DNA from: CAVQBJ01 sp963819075
GTDB taxonomy: Bacteria > Actinomycetota > Thermoleophilia > Solirubrobacterales > Solirubrobacteraceae
DNA length: 64,000 nt
Direction of reading: 5' to 3'
Assembly (NCBI GenBank): GCA_963819075.1
Contig: CAWFUP010000003.1
Span: 124,001 to 188,000 of the forward strand
Part shown: positions 21,880 to 32,440 of the stretch, piece after piece
Position numbering within the stretch: position 1 is the stretch's first letter
How the letters are laid out: each line of letters opens with the position of its first letter
Notes under the pieces: generated by a model
Databases searched by the model: none
Seen by the model: only the letters and a program-made list of their open reading frames with translations
What the model was told of the DNA's origin: nothing
Position numbers and translations under genes: made by a program

Positions 21880-21948
21880 CTGACGCGGTTCGGACACGTA
21901 AGAGAATCTAAGCGAAACGAGCCGCCGACCGACGGGCGGACAGGAAGG
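21880..21948 (+). promoter_or_regulatory. Candidate promoter and leader of pnp
   Basis: CTGACG (21880-21885) and GAGAAT (21902-21907) with 16 bases between them are a moderate promoter. A short leader follows with CCGCC/GGCGG able to pair (about 21922-21940), then an AGGAAGG Shine-Dalgarno site about 10 bases before the pnp ATG. PNPase commonly controls its own mRNA through a leader hairpin, which this could serve. Confidence 0.4.
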
Positions 21949-21958
21949 TAGCAACCTC

Positions 21959-24256
<2,298 letters not shown>

Positions 24257-24293
24257 GCGGCCGGCTCACGGGAAAAAGGGTTTCCGAGCGCCG

Positions 24294-24334
24294 CCCGTCC
24301 CGCCCCGCTCCGGGGCGACGCACCGAGGGACGGG
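24294..24334 (+). promoter_or_regulatory. Nested GC-rich hairpin between pnp and the M16 peptidase gene
   Basis: CCCGTCCC (24294-24301) pairs with GGGACGGG (24327-24334), enclosing GCCCCG (24302-24307) and CGGGGC (24311-24316) around CTC. It lacks a U-tract. It could block decay from the 3' end of pnp mRNA, act as a weak terminator, or control the M16 gene that starts 20 bases later. Confidence 0.5.
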
Positions 24335-24354
24335 CCGCGTCCGGAACGGCCGCC

Positions 24355-25659
24355 ATGCTCGACGAACACCGCATCACCACTCTGAACTCCGGCGTGCGCG
24401 TCGTCACCGAGCCCGTTCCCGCGGTGCGCTCGGTCGCCCTCGGGGCCTGGATCGGGATCGGCTCGGCCGACGAGTCAGAACCGGAGGCGGGGCTGTCGCA
24501 CCTGCTCGAGCACATGCTCTTCCGGGGCACCGCGCGCTTCGGCTCGGAGGAGATCGACCAGATCTTCGACGGCATGGGCGCCGAGATCAACGCGGGCACC
24601 GGCAAGGAGAACACCTCGGTGTTCACGCGCGTGCTCGACCGCCATCTCGAGCGTGCGTTCGAGGTCATGAGCGACATGGTCTGGCGGCCGACGTTCGGTG
24701 AGCTGGAGGCCGAGCGCGAGGTCGTGCTCGAGGAGATCGCGATGTACGACGACGATCCGCAGGACCGCGTGTTCGACGTGCTCGGCCAGGCCGTCTTCGG
24801 TGAGCATCCCCTCGGGCGGGCCGTGCTCGGACGCGCGAACGTCGTCGGCGGGGCGAGCGTCGAGCAGCTCACTGCGTTTCACGCCGCCCGCTACGTCCCG
24901 AGCAACGTCGTCGTCGCCGCGGCCGGCTCGATCGAGCACGACGCGCTCGTCGCGCTCGTACAGCGCGCCGGCGTCGAGCGCACCGGCGCCGGCGCGCCGC
25001 CGCCACCGGACCCCCCGGGTCAACTGCAGCCGCGCGTGTGCTTCGTGACGAAGGACACCGAGCAGTACCACGTGTGCCTCGGCGGTCCCGGCATCCGCCG
25101 CGACGACGAGCGTCGCTACGCACTGCGGGTGCTCGACAACATCCTCGGCGGGACGTCGTCCTCACGCCTGTTCCAGGCCGTTCGCGAGCGGCGCGGGCTT
25201 GCCTACTCGGTGTTCTCCTTCGAGAGTCTCTACGCCCACACCGGGCAGGTCGGCCTGTACGTCGGCACCCGTCCTGAGCAGCTGCAGGAGGCGATGAAGG
25301 TGCTCGCCGAGGAGCTGCACCGTTTCGTCGGCGACCCGGCGAGCGACGAGGAGATCGAGCGCTCGCGCGAGAACGTCAAGGGCCGCATCGTGCTCTCGCT
25401 GGAGAGCACGACGGCGCGCATGAACCGGCTCGGGACGTCGGTCCTGTGCGACCTGCCGATCCTGTCGGTCGACGAGCTCATCGATCGGATCGATGCCGTG
25501 ACGATCGAGGACGTGCGCGTGCTGGCCGCCGACCTGTTCGCGCCGGCCACGCTATCGGCCGCGGGCGTCGGGGCAGACGAGGACGCCTTCCGCAATGCGC
25601 TTGCGCCGCTCGGAGGCCCCGCCGGGGCCACGGGGGTGGCGAGCGAGCGCGCCGCCTGA
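24355..25659 (+). CDS. M16 family zinc metallopeptidase (PepR/YmxG-like)
   Basis: Processing-peptidase-like protease of the pitrilysin family. The 434-residue protein has the inverted zinc motif H49-L-L-E52-H53, with the third ligand in VVLEEIAMYDDDP near residue 125. The second half carries the conserved RERRGLAYSVFSF segment that completes the closed active site. Bacterial homologues sit directly after pnp, as here, and their substrates are poorly known. The downstream dapB start overlaps its stop codon (TGATG). Confidence 0.92.
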   Translation: MLDEHRITTLNSGVRVVTEPVPAVRSVALGAWIGIGSADESEPEAGLSHLLEHMLFRGTARFGSEEIDQIFDGMGAEINAGTGKENTSVFTRVLDRHLERAFEVMSDMVWRPTFGELEAEREVVLEEIAMYDDDPQDRVFDVLGQAVFGEHPLGRAVLGRANVVGGASVEQLTAFHAARYVPSNVVVAAAGSIEHDALVALVQRAGVERTGAGAPPPPDPPGQLQPRVCFVTKDTEQYHVCLGGPGIRRDDERRYALRVLDNILGGTSSSRLFQAVRERRGLAYSVFSFESLYAHTGQVGLYVGTRPEQLQEAMKVLAEELHRFVGDPASDEEIERSRENVKGRIVLSLESTTARMNRLGTSVLCDLPILSVDELIDRIDAVTIEDVRVLAADLFAPATLSAAGVGADEDAFRNALAPLGGPAGATGVASERAA

Positions 25660-26336
25660 TGATTCGCGTCGCCGTGGCCGGCGCCGCTGGGCGCATGGGG
25701 CAAGCGGTGTGCACCGCCGTCACCGGCGCCGACGACATGGAGCTGAGCGGCCGCGCCGACCCGGCGCTCGGCGTCGAGCTCGCCGAGGTGCTCGCCGACG
25801 CCGACGTCGTCGTCGACTTCACTCAGCCCGACACGGCGCTCGCCAACGCGCTCGCCTGCGTGCAGGCCGGCGTGCACGTCGTGATCGGCACGACCGGATT
25901 CGACCTCGCCCCGCTCGAGCAGGCCCGCACACCGGAGGGGCTGCCGCCGGCGAACGTGTTCATCGCGCCGAACTTCGCGATCGGCGCCGTGCTCATGATG
26001 CGCTTCGCCGCCGAGGCGGCCCGTCACATGGCCAAGGCCGAGATCATCGAGCTGCACCACGACGCCAAGATCGATGCGCCGAGCGGGACCGCCGCGCGCA
26101 CCGCCGCGCTCATGGCCGAGGCGAGCGGGCGCGACGCCCCGCCGATCCACTCCGTGCGCCTGCCCGGACTCGTCGCCCACCAGGAGGTCATCCTCGGCGA
26201 CGTCGGACAGACGCTGACGATCCGCCACGACTCGATCGCTCGGGAATCATTCATGCCCGGCGTCCTGCTCGCCGTCCGGCGTGTGCCAACGCTCGAGCGC
26301 TCGCCACTCGTCGGGCTCGAGCACCTGCTGTTCTGA
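25659..26336 (+). CDS. dapB: 4-hydroxy-tetrahydrodipicolinate reductase
   Basis: NAD(P)H-dependent second step of the diaminopimelate branch. The 225-residue protein has the dinucleotide loop VAGAAGRMGQAV (near residue 6), VVDFTQPDTAL, GTTGFD and the active-site segment ELHHDAKIDAPSGTA (near 130-142). It is shorter than many DapB proteins (about 245-270), mainly through compact loops. The start shares one base with the upstream peptidase stop. It acts after DapA, encoded at 32441. Confidence 0.95.
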   Translation: MIRVAVAGAAGRMGQAVCTAVTGADDMELSGRADPALGVELAEVLADADVVVDFTQPDTALANALACVQAGVHVVIGTTGFDLAPLEQARTPEGLPPANVFIAPNFAIGAVLMMRFAAEAARHMAKAEIIELHHDAKIDAPSGTAARTAALMAEASGRDAPPIHSVRLPGLVAHQEVILGDVGQTLTIRHDSIARESFMPGVLLAVRRVPTLERSPLVGLEHLLF

Positions 26337-26362
26337 CACCAAACACCGATCATCCACCGGCG

Positions 26363-26704
26363 GTGCTCGTCGCCGTGACCGACCACGCCGCCGAGCGCTT
26401 CCGCCAGCGCGTTGCGACCCGAAGCGGCGCGCTCGACCCGCGTGGGGAGATCGTGCAGCGCGTGAGCCGCGCCTGGAGCGCCGGGCGCGTCAGCTCCACG
26501 CCGCCGGGTCCCGGCACGCCGCGGGAAGCCGCGGCCGGCTCGCTGTACGTCTCCGACCTCGTCGACCGCGATCTCGTCTTCATCTGCCGCCACGACGCGC
26601 GGCGCGGCGAGCTCGTCGTCATCACGCTGTGGGAGACCGAGCGGCTCGGGCCGGCCCGCGTGCCGCGCCGCTTCACCGACGCGCTGCGCGAGCCGCGGCG
26701 CTGA
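26363..26704 (+). CDS. Small protein of unknown function downstream of dapB
   Basis: About 113 residues; start either GTG at 26363 or GTG at 26375, both in frame, 26-38 bases after dapB. The N-terminal DHAAERFRQRV pattern, then a beta-rich C-terminal part (YVSDLVDRDLVFICRHD, ELVVITLWETER), recalls small HAxxR-type folds such as DUF4258, but I do not recognise it with confidence. The codon usage and strong third-position GC match neighbours, so it is probably a real gene co-transcribed with dapB. No function is proposed. Confidence 0.6.
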   Translation: MLVAVTDHAAERFRQRVATRSGALDPRGEIVQRVSRAWSAGRVSSTPPGPGTPREAAAGSLYVSDLVDRDLVFICRHDARRGELVVITLWETERLGPARVPRRFTDALREPRR

Positions 26705-26765
26705 GCGCGTCGTCCACCCGTCCAGCGCTCCTCCGCGGCGATGAAAGGGCGCGGCCGCGGCCGCC

Positions 26766-26825
26766 GAGACAAGGGGGGAGGCGGTCCCCGGCTCTGCCCC
26801 GAACGGGGTACCGCCCCCGCGTCTC
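26766..26825 (+). promoter_or_regulatory. Long imperfect hairpin before the L,D-transpeptidase gene
   Basis: GAGAC (26766-26770) with GTCTC (26821-26825), a G-run with a C-run, GGCGGT (26780-26785) with ACCGCC (26810-26815) and CCCCG (26786-26790) with CGGGG (26804-26808) form one long stem with a bulge and a 13-base loop. It ends 20 bases before the ATG at 26845. It may be a leader structure or a terminator for the dapB unit; no U-tract is present. Confidence 0.5.
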
Positions 26826-26844
26826 CCCGTCTCGTCCCGCCGCC

Positions 26845-27735
26845 ATGTCACCTCACCCGCTCCTCCGCGGCGTGCGCGCCCGTTCGCGCGCGCACGCCAC
26901 CGCGCTGCGTCTGGCCGCCGTGGCCGCGAGCGTCATCGTGGTCGGCGGCGGCCTTGCCGCGCCGGCGCAGGCCTGGACGGGCAGCGCCCTCGCGAGCGTC
27001 GCCCGCGTATCAACGGCCCTTCCCGTGATGGGCGTCCCCTATCGCGAACTGCTGCAGGTCGCCCCGCAACTGGCCGGGAGCCCGGCCGCCGCGAGCGGAG
27101 CGTTCGGTCACGGCGCCGTGCTCGCCGCGGCCCCCGCCGGCGCCGGCTCGATCGCCGTCGTGCGCCCCGGCGCGAACGTCGACGTGCGTCGCTCGCCCGG
27201 AGGATCGGTGGTCGAGCAGCTCGACTCGACGACCGACACCAGCACGCACGAGCGCGCGTTCACCGTCTACGCCGTGACCGGTGGGAGGTGGCTCGGTGTG
27301 TCGGTTCCGGCGCTCGGGGGTCACCTCGGCTGGATCGCCGCGAACCCCACCCAATTGCTCGTGCGCCCGGCCGTACAGGCGATCCGCGTGTCGCTGTCGG
27401 CGCGGCGCCTGTGGCTGCTCGACGACGGCCGCGTCGTGCTGTCCACGCTCGTCGTGATCGGCGGGGCGAGCACGCCCACGCCGCCCGGCCAGTTCTCGGT
27501 CGACGACATCGTGCACTTCACGCCGGCCAGCCCGGAGTACGGCGTCGGGGCGCTGGCCCTCTCGGTGCCGCCGCCGGGGCGCAACTGGGTGTACTGGCGC
27601 GTGGCCATCCACGGCGAGAACAACCTCGGCTCGCTCGGCGGAACTGGCAGCCTCGGCTGCGTGCACGTACCGACCCCCGACCTGCAGCGCCTCATGCAGG
27701 TGCCGGTCGGCACCCCGGTCGACATCGTCACGTAG
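26845..27735 (+). CDS. Secreted L,D-transpeptidase (YkuD domain)
   Basis: Extracytoplasmic peptidoglycan cross-linking or lipoprotein-attaching enzyme. Residues 1-45 form a signal peptide with an Arg-rich start, a hydrophobic core (LAAVAASVIVVGGGLAAP) and an AQA cleavage site. A middle SH3-like part (NVDVRRSPGGSVVEQL) is followed by the YkuD domain with the catalytic His in AIHGENN (near 256) and Cys in GSLGCVHVP (near 272). The ATG at 26845 was chosen because it gives the signal peptide. It converges on recD2. Confidence 0.9.
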   Translation: MSPHPLLRGVRARSRAHATALRLAAVAASVIVVGGGLAAPAQAWTGSALASVARVSTALPVMGVPYRELLQVAPQLAGSPAAASGAFGHGAVLAAAPAGAGSIAVVRPGANVDVRRSPGGSVVEQLDSTTDTSTHERAFTVYAVTGGRWLGVSVPALGGHLGWIAANPTQLLVRPAVQAIRVSLSARRLWLLDDGRVVLSTLVVIGGASTPTPPGQFSVDDIVHFTPASPEYGVGALALSVPPPGRNWVYWRVAIHGENNLGSLGGTGSLGCVHVPTPDLQRLMQVPVGTPVDIVT

Positions 27736-27775
27736 ACGGCAACACGACCGGCGGCTCGGACCCCTGATTCGATGG

Positions 27776-27824
27776 GGGGTGCACGTCCTTTCTATGAGCT
27801 ATTCGCAGAAAAGACGTGCACCCC
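27776..27824 (+). repeat. Hairpin repeat, copy 2
   Basis: Arms GGGGTGCACGTC (27776-27787) and its complement (27813-27824), one C/A mismatch, TTTC paired with GAAA (27789-27792, 27808-27811), and a 15-base loop beginning TATGA (27793-27807). Same design and orientation as 10018-10068. It lies between the convergent L,D-transpeptidase and recD2 genes, where it could also act as a two-way transcription barrier. Confidence 0.85.
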
Positions 27825-27828
27825 ACCG

Positions 27829-29988
27829 TCAGCCCGCCACGATCAGCTCCGCCAGGCGCGTATGGCGCCGCTGGGCGTCGGGGCGGCCGACGGCCAGGCG
27901 CATCGCCGCCTCCTCGCCGACGACCACGCACACCCGCTCCGCGCGCGTGACGGCCGTGTAGAGGAGGTTGCGCGTGAGCATGACCGCGTGGGCGCGGGCG
28001 AGCGCGACCACGACCGCCTTCGCCTGCGAGCCCTGCGCCTTGTGGATCGAGATCGCGTACGCGAGGCGCAGGGTGTCCAGCGCGGAGTCGGGCAGCACGA
28101 CGCGGCGCCCGTCGTCGGTCGCGAGCAGCAAGCGCTCGCGTTCGTCGTCGTAGTGCTCGACGAGGCCGACCTCGCCGTTCATCAGCTCGTGCTCGTGGTC
28201 GTTGCGCGTCTGGATGACCCGGTCGCCGATGCGCAACGAAGTGCCGGGCACGGTGGCGCCGTCGGGGTTCAACCGCGCACGCAGCGCCTCGTTGAAGGCG
28301 TCGATCCCCGCCGCGCCGCGGCGCATCGGGGCGAGCACCTGCACGTCCAGGCGAGCATCGAGGCCGTAGTGCGCCGGGACACGCGCGGCGGCGAGCGACA
28401 CGACCTCGTCGAAGATCGCGCTCGCGTCTCCACGGCGGACGAGGAAGAAGTCGCGCACCACGTCCGCCGCCTCCTGGCCGCCGCCGGTCGGCGGCATCTC
28501 GCCGTGGTTGATCGCGTGCGCCGCACGGATGATGAGCGAGCGCGCCGCCTGGCGGAAGACCTCCTGCAGGGCGGTAACGGGTACCTCACCGCTCGCGATG
28601 AGGTCGGCGAGGACGCGTCCCGGACCGACCGGCGCGAGCTGGTCGCTGTCGCCGACGAGCAGGACGTGCGTGCGCGCGCCGACGGCCGCGAACAGCGCCT
28701 CGGCGAGACGGACGCCGAGCATGCTCGCCTCGTCGACGATGAGCACGTCGGCGCCCGCGATCGGGTTCTGCTCGTCGCGCGTGAAGCCCTCGCCGGGCAT
28801 CCACTCGAGCAGCCGGTGGATCGTGCTCGCCTCGGCGCCGGTCGTCTCGGCCAGGCGCCGAGCCGCCTTGCCGGTCGGCGCGCACAGGCGCACGCTGCGG
28901 CGATTGGCGCGCAGCAGGTCGACGAGCGTGCGCATCGCCGAGCTCTTACCGGTGCCCGGTCCGCCGGTGAGGATCGACAGGCGGTGGTCGAGCACCGCGG
29001 TGACGCCCCGCCACTGGGCGTCGCTCGGCACGAACGCTCCGTCGCGCGGGCGCCGCACGCGATCGAGGGCGAGCGTCGGCTCGGCGTCGATCAGGCGCCG
29101 CGCGTGCGCAGCGAGGCGCCGCTCGGCTCGGGCCATGCTCGGGTCGGCGACTCGCTCCGCGCCCGGGTCGCCGTCGAGCGCGACGCGTCCGGCCGCCGCG
29201 AGCTGCGCGATCTGCTCGTCGACGCTGGGCTCGCCCGCGCCGAGCAGGCGCGCCGCCCGCGGCACGAGCTCGGCTCGCGGGAGGTGGCAGTGGCCGTCGA
29301 GCTCGGCCTCGGCCAGGGCGTGCAGCGCGCCGGCGGCGAGGCGCGATGGCGCGTCGGGCGGCACGCCGAGCGCGCGGGCGAGGGCATCGGCGGTCGCGAA
29401 TCCGATCCCGTCGAGCTCGGTGATGCGGTAGGGATCGGCGCGCAGCAGCTCGATCGACTCCGCGCCGAGCGCGCGCTGGATGCGCGACGCCGCCGCGGCC
29501 GGCACGCCGTGACGCGAGAGGAACAGCCGCGTGGCGCGCTGGTCACGCTCGCGCTCCCACGACGCGACCGCGTCGCCGATCCGGGCCCGGCCGATGCCCG
29601 GGACCTCGAGCAGGCGCCGCCGCGGCGCCGTGTCGACGATCGACAGCACCTCCTCGCCGTGGCGGGCGAGTAGATACTGGGCCCCGCGCGGGCCGACGTG
29701 CTTGATCTGGGTCAGGTAGCCGATCAGCGCGCGCTCGCCCACCGGCTCGCGTAGCCGCACGTCGCTGACCTGGAGCTGCGGGCCGTGGCGTGGGTGGTCG
29801 CGCCACGCGCCGCGGACCTCGATCGTCTCGCCCTCGTGCACGTGCCCGAGCACGCCCGTGACGACGAGCTCATCGCCGTCCTCGGCGATCGCATCGAGCA
29901 CGGCGAAGTCGCCATCGGGGGCCCGGTAGCGGATGGACTCGACCTCGACCACGAGGTCGACCATGGCCGGCGCAGGATGCGGGGTCAT
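27829..29988 (-). CDS. recD2: RecD2-type SF1 DNA helicase
   Basis: ATP-dependent 5'-3' helicase of the RecD2 class, which works without RecB and RecC in repair and fork maintenance. The 719-residue protein has an N-terminal OB-like part (VLGHVHEGETIEVRGAW) and helix-hairpin-helix units (VPGIGRARIGDAV, ELDGIGFATADALA). The helicase core shows Walker A GGPGTGKSS (near 341-348), Walker B LIVDEASM, GDSDQLAPVGPG and the C-terminal SIHKAQGSQ and YTAVTRA motifs. I chose the ATG at 29988 because a TATCTT -10 box lies 7 bases upstream; longer readings run into unrelated divergent sequence. Confidence 0.93.
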   Translation of the reverse strand: MTPHPAPAMVDLVVEVESIRYRAPDGDFAVLDAIAEDGDELVVTGVLGHVHEGETIEVRGAWRDHPRHGPQLQVSDVRLREPVGERALIGYLTQIKHVGPRGAQYLLARHGEEVLSIVDTAPRRRLLEVPGIGRARIGDAVASWERERDQRATRLFLSRHGVPAAAASRIQRALGAESIELLRADPYRITELDGIGFATADALARALGVPPDAPSRLAAGALHALAEAELDGHCHLPRAELVPRAARLLGAGEPSVDEQIAQLAAAGRVALDGDPGAERVADPSMARAERRLAAHARRLIDAEPTLALDRVRRPRDGAFVPSDAQWRGVTAVLDHRLSILTGGPGTGKSSAMRTLVDLLRANRRSVRLCAPTGKAARRLAETTGAEASTIHRLLEWMPGEGFTRDEQNPIAGADVLIVDEASMLGVRLAEALFAAVGARTHVLLVGDSDQLAPVGPGRVLADLIASGEVPVTALQEVFRQAARSLIIRAAHAINHGEMPPTGGGQEAADVVRDFFLVRRGDASAIFDEVVSLAAARVPAHYGLDARLDVQVLAPMRRGAAGIDAFNEALRARLNPDGATVPGTSLRIGDRVIQTRNDHEHELMNGEVGLVEHYDDERERLLLATDDGRRVVLPDSALDTLRLAYAISIHKAQGSQAKAVVVALARAHAVMLTRNLLYTAVTRAERVCVVVGEEAAMRLAVGRPDAQRRHTRLAELIVAG

Positions 29989-29995
29989 GGCGCCG

Positions 29996-30001
29996 AAGAT
30001 A
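29996..30001 (-). promoter_or_regulatory. -10 box for recD2
   Basis: TATCTT on the minus strand, 7 bases before the recD2 ATG; leaderless spacing. Confidence 0.5.
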
Positions 30002-30039
30002 GCTGCGGGCGGGGTCGGCGCTCCGTCGCGCGCGTGCGT

Positions 30040-30068
30040 TAGAGTGCGCTGACTCCGATCGAGGGAGG
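30040..30068 (+). promoter_or_regulatory. -10 box and Shine-Dalgarno site of the secreted propeller gene
   Basis: TAGAGT (30040-30045) and a strong GAGGGAGG site (30061-30068) 7 bases before the ATG at 30076. The site fixes the start in the frame that encodes the signal peptide, which differs from the frame of the rest of the protein. Confidence 0.6.
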
Positions 30069-30075
30069 CGTCGGC

Positions 30076-32371
30076 ATGGTAGGCAGCTGGGGGAGGACCG
30101 CGGTGATGGCGGTCGTTGTTGCGCTGTCTGCCGCCGCAACCACCGCGCAGGCGGCGACGCCGATCGGGCCGCTCTCGAGCGCCGCTGGGTGTGCCGCGCT
30201 GGCACCCGGGGGGACGCGCGCGGCCCACATCCACGACGAGCTCCACGACCGCCACCTCGACCACGACGACGGGCTCGGGCGCGACGACGGCGATCGTGAC
30301 GAGCACGACCTCGGCCGCGACGGCGAGCGCCGCGCAGGCCGGGAGCTCGACGACCACGACGACGTCCGCGGTGACCACCTCGACGGCGTCGAGCACGACG
30401 AGCACGACAGCGGCGCCCGTCACACCGGCTCCGGGCGGCCCCGGGCCGGCGAACGGCTGCGGCGGCGCGAGCGGCCTCTCGTCCCCGACCGGCGTCGCGA
30501 TCTCACCCGACGGCACGAGCATCTACGTGATCGGCGGCACGACCGGCACCGTTGCGTACGGCACGACCGGCACGACCGCGTACGGCGTCCTGGACATCCT
30601 GCACCGCGACCCCGCCACCGGCGACCTCACCGAGGTGGGCTGCCTGAGCAGCGATGGCACCGATGGTCACACCGGAGCGAGCGAGGCCTGCGTGCCAACC
30701 GCCGGACTGCTCGGCGGCGGCGCCGTCGTCGTCAGCCCCGACGGCACGACGGTCTACACCGGCAGCTCGTCTTCGGCGGCCATCCTCGCCTTCCACCGCG
30801 ACCCGACGACCGGCCTGCTGACGCGCTTCGGTTGCCTGCGCCTCACCCCGCCGCTCAACAGCCGCTGCTCGCCGGCGAACGTCTTCGGCGGCATCGACGC
30901 GCTGGCGATCAGCTCCGATGGCCAGGGCCTGTACGCGGGCTCGGGCGTGGGCGGGCCGACCCCGGGGTCGACCACGGCGCTATCGGTGCTCACCGCCGGT
31001 CTCGTCCCGGCCTCGACGACGACCACGAGCGCGACCAAGAGCGCCGGCACGACCGGGAGCACGACGACGACCAGCACGACGACGACCTCGACGCCGAGCC
31101 CCACGACGACCGCGACCGCCACGGCGACGAGCGCTACCACGTCGTCGACCTCGACGACGGCCACCACGCTGGCTCCCTCCGTCGCTTCCGTATTCGGTTC
31201 CCTCGCCCCGGGACAGGCGCTCGCCAACCCATGCCTCGCGACCGGCGAGGTCGACGGAGCCTGCGCCAACGCCACGTCGACGATGAACCTCACCTCGCTG
31301 GCCATCAGCGCCGACGGCCGCTACCTGTACGCCACGGCGCTGTCGAGCCTGGCCATCGACATCTTCGCTCGCGACGCGTCGGGCAACCTCACACAGACCG
31401 GATGCCTGATGGCCACGCCGCCGCCGGGGCCGTGCACGTCGTTCAACTTCCTCGGGAACCCGGGCGACATCGCCCTCAGCCCGGACGGGAAGAGCGCCTA
31501 CATCACCGAGTCGACCAGCGTGATCGTGGCCGATCGCAGCGCCGCCAATGGCAAGCTGGCCTACGGCAGCTGCGTCGGCGCCGCCACGACCGACAACTCG
31601 AGCTCGAGCGGCAGCGGCGACTCGGGTGGCGGCGGTAACGGGTCTGCCAGCCGGGCGCGAGCGAGCGCGACCAACAGCGATGGCTGCACGACGATCGACG
31701 GCCTATCGATGGCCTCGGCCGTGGCCGTCAGCCCCGACGGCACGAGCGTGTACGTCACGAGCAGCGATCTCGGCGGCCTCGTCACGCTGGCGCGCGACAC
31801 GGCGACCGGCGCGCTCAGCGAGTCGTCGTGCGCCGCCACCGCGGACTACCTGTCGTCCTTCAGCTCGAGCTCGTGCGTCAAGAGCCCCGGGTCGGCCGGC
31901 GATCAGCTCGTCGTGTCGCCCGACGGGCGCAACGTGTACGTGCTCGATGCGCGCTCCAATGCCCTGTACGGGTTCGGTCCCGCGGCCGGCCCGGCGAGCA
32001 CCAGCGCGGCCAGCCTGCGCCGGGGAGCCCTGGCCGGCCTGCGGATCGCCTGCCCGCGAGCGGCGCGCAGCGTGTGCGCCGGCCGCGTTCGGCTCGAGAC
32101 CGGTGCGCGCCCGGCGCGGGCGTCGCGCCGCCGGCGCGGGTCGAGGGCCCGGCTCGCGGCCCGGGCGGCCCGTGCCCCGGGTGGCCCGCTGGTCAGCTCG
32201 TCCGCGGGCTTCCGGGTCGCCCCCGGGCGGGCCGCCGCCGTCTACGTCCGGATCCCGCGCGCGATGCGGGCCGCCCTGCGCCGCGAGCGCCACGGCCTGC
32301 GGCTCGTGGCCGACGTGCTGCCGATCCCGGGCGGCGGGGGCGCGAGCGCCCGCCTCGTCGTCCTGCGCTGA
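30076..32371 (+). pseudogene. Secreted beta-propeller protein with Thr-rich linkers, frameshifted after the signal peptide
   Basis: The start at 30076 has a strong Shine-Dalgarno site and encodes a clear signal peptide (AVMAVVVALSAAATTAQAA). The rest of the protein is in the +1 frame. Removing one base from the six-G run at 30208-30213 would join the frames at about residue 46. The second frame encodes a Thr/Ser-rich linker and at least four propeller-like blades marked VAISPDGTSIYV, VVVSPDGTTVYT, IALSPDGKSAYI and VVSPDGRNVYV. It also contains a second Thr-rich insert (about 31010-31170), paired cysteines and a basic C-terminal domain. It may be a homopolymer sequence error, phase variation or a true pseudogene. 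Function unknown; extracellular. Confidence 0.75.
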
Positions 32372-32424
32372 GACCGGCTGGCGGATCGTCGTCGAGGTGC
32401 CGGCGGATCGCCCCGCGGGCGTGG

Positions 32425-32430
32425 AATACT
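32425..32430 (+). promoter_or_regulatory. Candidate -10 box for dapA
   Basis: AATACT, 10 bases before the dapA ATG at 32441; fits the leaderless pattern seen elsewhere but with a weaker hexamer. Confidence 0.35.
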
Positions 32431-32440
32431 GCAGGTCGAC

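Noticed and set aside
27772..29673. Long plus-strand open frame opposite recD2
   Set aside because: It is the antisense shadow of a well-supported helicase gene in very GC-rich DNA; its translation is Arg/Ala/His-rich without any family motif.
30230..31638. Continuation of the signal-peptide frame past the G-tract
   Set aside because: It becomes Asp/His/Arg-rich noise, while the +1 frame carries propeller blades; so only the first 45-50 codons of this frame are real.
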